A stretch of DNA of 9,718 nucleotides from Candidatus Zhuqueibacterota bacterium (lineage in GTDB: Bacteria > Zhuqueibacterota > Zhuqueibacteria > Residuimicrobiales > Residuimicrobiaceae): contig JAFGSU010000526.1 of the NCBI GenBank assembly GCA_016934435.1, positions 1 to 9,718 on the forward strand, written 5' to 3'. The first letter of the stretch is position 1, and the number at the start of each line of letters is the position of its first letter. This document shows positions 9,301-9,718 of the stretch, one piece after another. The notes beneath the pieces are model-generated. The model did no database searches. It saw nothing but the letters and a program-made list of their open reading frames with translations, and was not told the origin of the DNA. Position numbers and translations under genes: made by a program.

Positions 9301-9718
9301 CGCAGGGCATTGCCGCTGCTCACTGGGTGCTTGGCGCGCAATCGGGGATGACCAATGTCGTCTATGCAACCAGCAGCCATGCCAACTTAAAATCCGTCCA
9401 GATCGTCTTTACGGCTGAATCGTTGAATGCGACCGGCACCAGGGTGGAAAAAGTAGCCGGTGATCCTCAGGAGGGCGTGGTCGGTTCCGAGTTGCCGCAG
9501 CCGCTGGTGGTGCGCGTTGTGGATGCGAAAAACGATCCGGTTTTCGGCGCTCTGGTGCTGTTCACACCGCAGGAAGCGGATGGTGAAATCACCAGCGCCA
9601 ATCCGGTTACAACCGATTATGCCGGCAGGGCCTCGGCGCGCTATAAATTAGGTCGTCGCGCCGGCGATCCGCCGCAGATCATCAGTGCCCGCATTAACGG
9701 CACCCAGATTGGCACGAC
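3381..9718 (+). CDS. Giant exported SGNH esterase / LamG / CBM / Ig-repeat protein (3' end beyond the window)
   Basis: One frame stays open for 2112 codons. Residues 1-31 are a signal peptide (RIRKR, hydrophobic core, cleavage likely AAQS|QW). Residues 33-245 are an SGNH/GDSL hydrolase of the CE3/XynB-like type: block I PLGNSITAG with nucleophile S41, glycine block near 94-97, block III G120-T-N122-N, and D227-x-x-H230 in DGVHPN. Such enzymes usually deacetylate plant or microbial polysaccharides. Residues 255-362 resemble fibronectin III (LYELRYA, TGLVPGLTYFFGIRA). Residues 368-561 are a LamG-like jelly roll ending IDEFCLTV. From 567 onward there are at least 13 Big_1/invasin-like Ig repeats, the first interrupted by a CBM6-like domain at about 629-762. 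The Ig array likely forms a rigid stalk. The C-terminal anchor or sorting domain is not in view, so attachment is unknown. Substrate is inferred only from family resemblance. Confidence 0.92.
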   Translation, partial: MNGRIRKRLPRVYHWTCVVIFAIIFPFAAQSQWSIMPLGNSITAGVGSSSGYGYRGYLLNKLQGTGCSLVGPHGTSPYNGYFISGGKIEDLYSGGYGNGTRDISSAMNTYRPDMLLIHIGTNNMNNDAAGPYSNNNGISLENTASGKLAEFLRYVSQWSNGARGDFLKRIVVCKIIPRLVSGTLDAKVIEYNAEIDRMFFERPPAIVFSRVTLVDMYHSILLSDLSDGVHPNDGGYNKMAEEFNRIIRGILAGDSSAPATVAWRQAQALGGQSALLQWEAVGDDGYNGRANLYELRYAAFELTSQNFTQGILVPIAKPAASRTVESHTVTGLVPGLTYFFGIRAYDEMNNRGAIAFSPPVDMGDTTITEYCDDFVDAAAPDWNLNPAYKVDVGRGELVNTSVTSGWNYLAAYKSATYNATARGVRADMRWSELADNAGINSSGIAMMLDRADPFANGYLVRIRDRMIYLNEIRDGSAVSQDINRYPFPISAPSPISGDVLKIKYNPSSTYGHLFNVYINNDYIGEVHDTDRLQGNRPQLYSGLMLYGGMNNAIDEFCLTVPPLEPDSMYVVAGEGKHGRVMQRLAEPLAVRVMDANGLPVSDIQVAFSVISGQASLSTDSLDVIFNGNIWQEAENGDLQEPYVTGNNANASGNEFIYVPYFSGNNYKGLAIYQIYIPKTGQYKFWLRAFAPDGYQNSCFFNMGGADTVQVTFSNWGAWHWAAYPKSISLPKGFLTLTIKNREAGTQLDKFLLTTNTNYVPQGKGFTTQRFSNITDITGSAYTFLYFSEQAGVVKVEASAPAVPKGSMQVFTVFADAADPQELQYASETILTGKAGQPLSKEFAVSLQDQYGNTCVGVQVDFTVMEGDATFSQQNSIRVSSNSEGVASARLTLGYSPSPNRIEASLPDVPEVAPLSFQAIAGEGIPVSISMISGDAQTDTVRRDLEIPLSIQVLDEKGLPVVKYPVPFQIVGNNGRLNGIENMVVDSTDTFGKAEVEWTLGDTAGVDNNIVVVDVNLNGAPVYFRASGLPDRPMHLAIVSGDNQQGYAGEPMPKPLTVKIGDDWGNGIKDHDVTFTVVSGNGKFNGASSQTVTTDAGGLASAVYTAGTSEGTNQVKVDPIDDPHITSKVFASLMVLPPRPNRLAEVAGSGQEAIVMTSLANPFKVRVTDPFGNLSANVAVRFKVTEGGGKFSGKDSVQTLTDASGEAEAVMQVGPMSGYLNHKAIAYTPNYTIAPVAFSASALPALADRMEPASDLSFSEQAETKVSLSVQVKDAYGNPRPGYTVSFDISQGNGTFANGETSAEVVSNGSGIATIEYQMGTNTRDINIISASAPKPNSGDLLDGSPIVFSGRVLAGSARQIAKIEGENQGAKALSTLATPFTIEVRDIYGNAAAQSVVVTYRVIGGGGQIGNETEIDVITNPAGQASAYLRVGPIAGINNNIVEVLIKDHPEITPVQFNASTYPGDPDILYFVSDSVWSDKVNTTVVPTVKVTDLLGNVIENFSVFFKVMAGQGRVRGIASSFSSDTVTVTTNNVGEAFAYWTFGDAPDTNKLYAYADYQDSPLRNSPALFKAITYPDDPQNLARVSAASDTGVVKQPLADPFRVKVMDANGNPVPNHAVVFQVVFPAIPELQGKLFINTLADTAATKTVYTDQDGIAAVYFLLSRERGPNHIRATAQFNNQALFGSPVTFYVEGLPSPAKRLRLIGSPQLTGKAGEVVSVRARAEDGEGKPVGGHPVQFTALDQYSSVENPLLKWVTKNTAVGSGEAEAHWLLGHVVGQNINRLQISAPSLEGSPIQVNASVTAGAPFADACRITATDSVLADNNSAAQLTVTVVDSFNNPVAGQSIQFESPDIGLTFSQPTTYTDQNGVTTGSVRSNKSGLKHISARVLGASPFTICCANIHFLPGPPVKMQLHAGNAQSGNRGTALRDSIAVLVTDALQNPVPDVEVTFTVTNGNGYLLHSQLPTLTTRTDAQGIAAAHWVLGAQSGMTNVVYATSSHANLKSVQIVFTAESLNATGTRVEKVAGDPQEGVVGSELPQPLVVRVVDAKNDPVFGALVLFTPQEADGEITSANPVTTDYAGRASARYKLGRRAGDPPQIISARINGTQIGT
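3477..4115 (+). other. SGNH/GDSL (CE3-like) catalytic domain within the giant protein
   Basis: This is the predicted catalytic head, a serine esterase with the Ser-Asp-His arrangement of SGNH hydrolases. Block I is PLGNSITAG (S41 codon at 3501) followed by GYGYRGYLLNKL, the pattern of CE3-like acetyl esterases (PLGDSIT...GYR..L). Block III is HIGTNN (3732-3749), and block V is DGVHPNDGGYNKMA with D227 and H230. Two positions differ from the textbook motif: GNS instead of GDS, and GTNN instead of GTND. Neither removes a residue of the triad or the oxyanion Asn (N122). The domain is about 210 residues, the usual size. Confidence 0.85.
4143..4466 (+). other. Fibronectin type III-like domain within the giant protein
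   Basis: Residues about 255-362 directly follow the esterase. The core resembles Fn3: SALLQWEAVGDDG early, LYELRYA in the middle, then TVTGLVPGLTYFFGIRAYDEMNN and a closing SPPV. Such domains act as spacers in secreted polysaccharide-active enzymes. The assignment rests on the L..W, YELRY and GL.PGTY-like landmarks. Confidence 0.75.
4482..5063 (+). other. LamG-like jelly-roll domain bracketed by two cysteines
   Basis: Residues about 368-561 run from CDDFVDAAAPDWNL to AIDEFCLTVPP. They resemble the concanavalin/LamG-like modules in secreted glycan-active proteins: an initial F.D...P.W, a central GYLVRIRDRMIYLNEIRDG, then LKIKYNPS...FNVYINNDYIG, and a final strand with D-x-F. C371 in the first strand and C557 in the last could form a disulfide that closes the fold, which fits export to an oxidising space. 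The ligand is unknown. Confidence 0.65.
5262..5666 (+). other. CBM6-like carbohydrate-binding domain inserted inside the first Ig repeat
   Basis: Residues about 629-762 begin with IWQEAENG, the EAE signature that opens many CBM6/CBM35/malectin-like beta-sandwiches. They continue with GNEFIYVPYFSGNN, YQIYIPKTGQYKFWLRAFAPDG and ISLPKGFLTLTIKNREAG, and close with LDKFLLTTNTNYVPQG, matching the family's D-x-hhL.....P.G ending. The domain is flanked on both sides by the two halves of a single Ig repeat rather than lying between repeats. It contains the eight-G tract. A glycan ligand is likely, but its identity cannot be read from the sequence. Confidence 0.72.
5486..5493 (+). repeat. Eight-G homopolymer inside the CBM-coding segment
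   Basis: The run spans ATG GGG GGG GCA and lies just after a six-T run (5474-5479). In the given sequence the frame continues through it. Loss of one G brings a TGA at 5581-5583 into frame; gain of one brings a TAA at 5552-5554 into frame. Either would truncate the protein within the CBM after about 20-30 new codons. Confidence 0.9.

Larger units (their letters stand above)
5079..9718 (+). repeat. Array of at least 13 Big_1/invasin-like Ig repeats (protein level)
   Basis: Repeats begin at residues about 567 (split by the CBM and completed at 765-817), 818, 925, 1032, 1139, 1247, 1357, 1466, 1579, 1698, 1807, 1909 and 2019. The last is cut by the window edge. Spacing is mostly 107-110 residues. 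The shared pattern is an opening hh.hSGD.Q.G, then PL.V.V.D..GNPV....V.F.V..G.G, a central T...G.A.a...lG..aG.N, and a closing h.A......P..F.a.A. This is the bacterial Ig-like group 1 (invasin/intimin) signature. DNA identity between repeats is low, so the array is old rather than freshly amplified. Such arrays act as stiff stalks that project a head domain from the cell or link it to a surface. Confidence 0.88.

Noticed and set aside
5079..9718. Recent DNA-level tandem duplication within the Ig array
   Set aside because: Only short linker similarities are seen, for example TYPGDP near 7761 and TYPDDP near 8100. Repeats share protein pattern but not long identical DNA, so there is no sign of recent amplification.
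1..9718. CRISPR arrays, insertion sequences, tRNA or rRNA genes
   Set aside because: No regularly spaced identical repeats, transposase motifs, terminal inverted repeats or cloverleaf sequences were seen on either strand.

Overview
The window holds three transcription blocks from what looks like a free-living Gram-negative-type bacterium of moderate G+C. The signs are two Sec-type signal peptides, a small outer-membrane-like beta-barrel, strong AGGAGG ribosome binding sites and a DUF3467 protein resembling those of Bacteroidota and related lineages. A giant secreted SGNH/Ig-repeat protein of this kind recalls the Bacteroidota/Calditrichota/KSB1-like part of the tree. That placement is an inference; no rRNA or other marker confirms it.

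Left block (1-1830, minus strand): the first 610 residues of DNA polymerase I (polA). The 5' nuclease and the 3'-5' proofreading domain are complete, with their acidic residues intact. The polymerase domain runs off the left edge. A 253-base divergent gap (1831-2083) separates it from the next block.

Middle block (2084-3036, plus strand): a two-gene unit. A 117-residue DUF3467 protein overlaps by ATGA a 200-residue exported protein that looks like a small outer-membrane beta-barrel. An AT-rich gap (3037-3380) follows and contains one doubtful small hydrophobic ORF.

Right block (3381-9718, plus strand): one uninterrupted frame of at least 2112 codons with no stop, starting at TTG behind a perfect AGGAGG. 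It encodes a giant exported modular protein. In order it has a signal peptide, a CE3-like SGNH/GDSL esterase, a fibronectin III-like domain, a LamG-like jelly roll bracketed by two cysteines, and an array of at least 13 invasin/Big_1-like Ig repeats of about 107 residues. The first Ig repeat is split by a carbohydrate-binding-module-like domain. The gene continues past the right edge, so its surface anchor or sorting domain is not visible. The simplest reading is a surface or secreted polysaccharide-directed esterase/adhesin whose catalytic and sugar-binding head sits on a long Ig stalk. An 8-G tract inside the CBM would, on slippage by one base either way, remove the entire remaining stalk.

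No tRNA, rRNA, CRISPR array, insertion sequence or convincing intrinsic terminator was seen.
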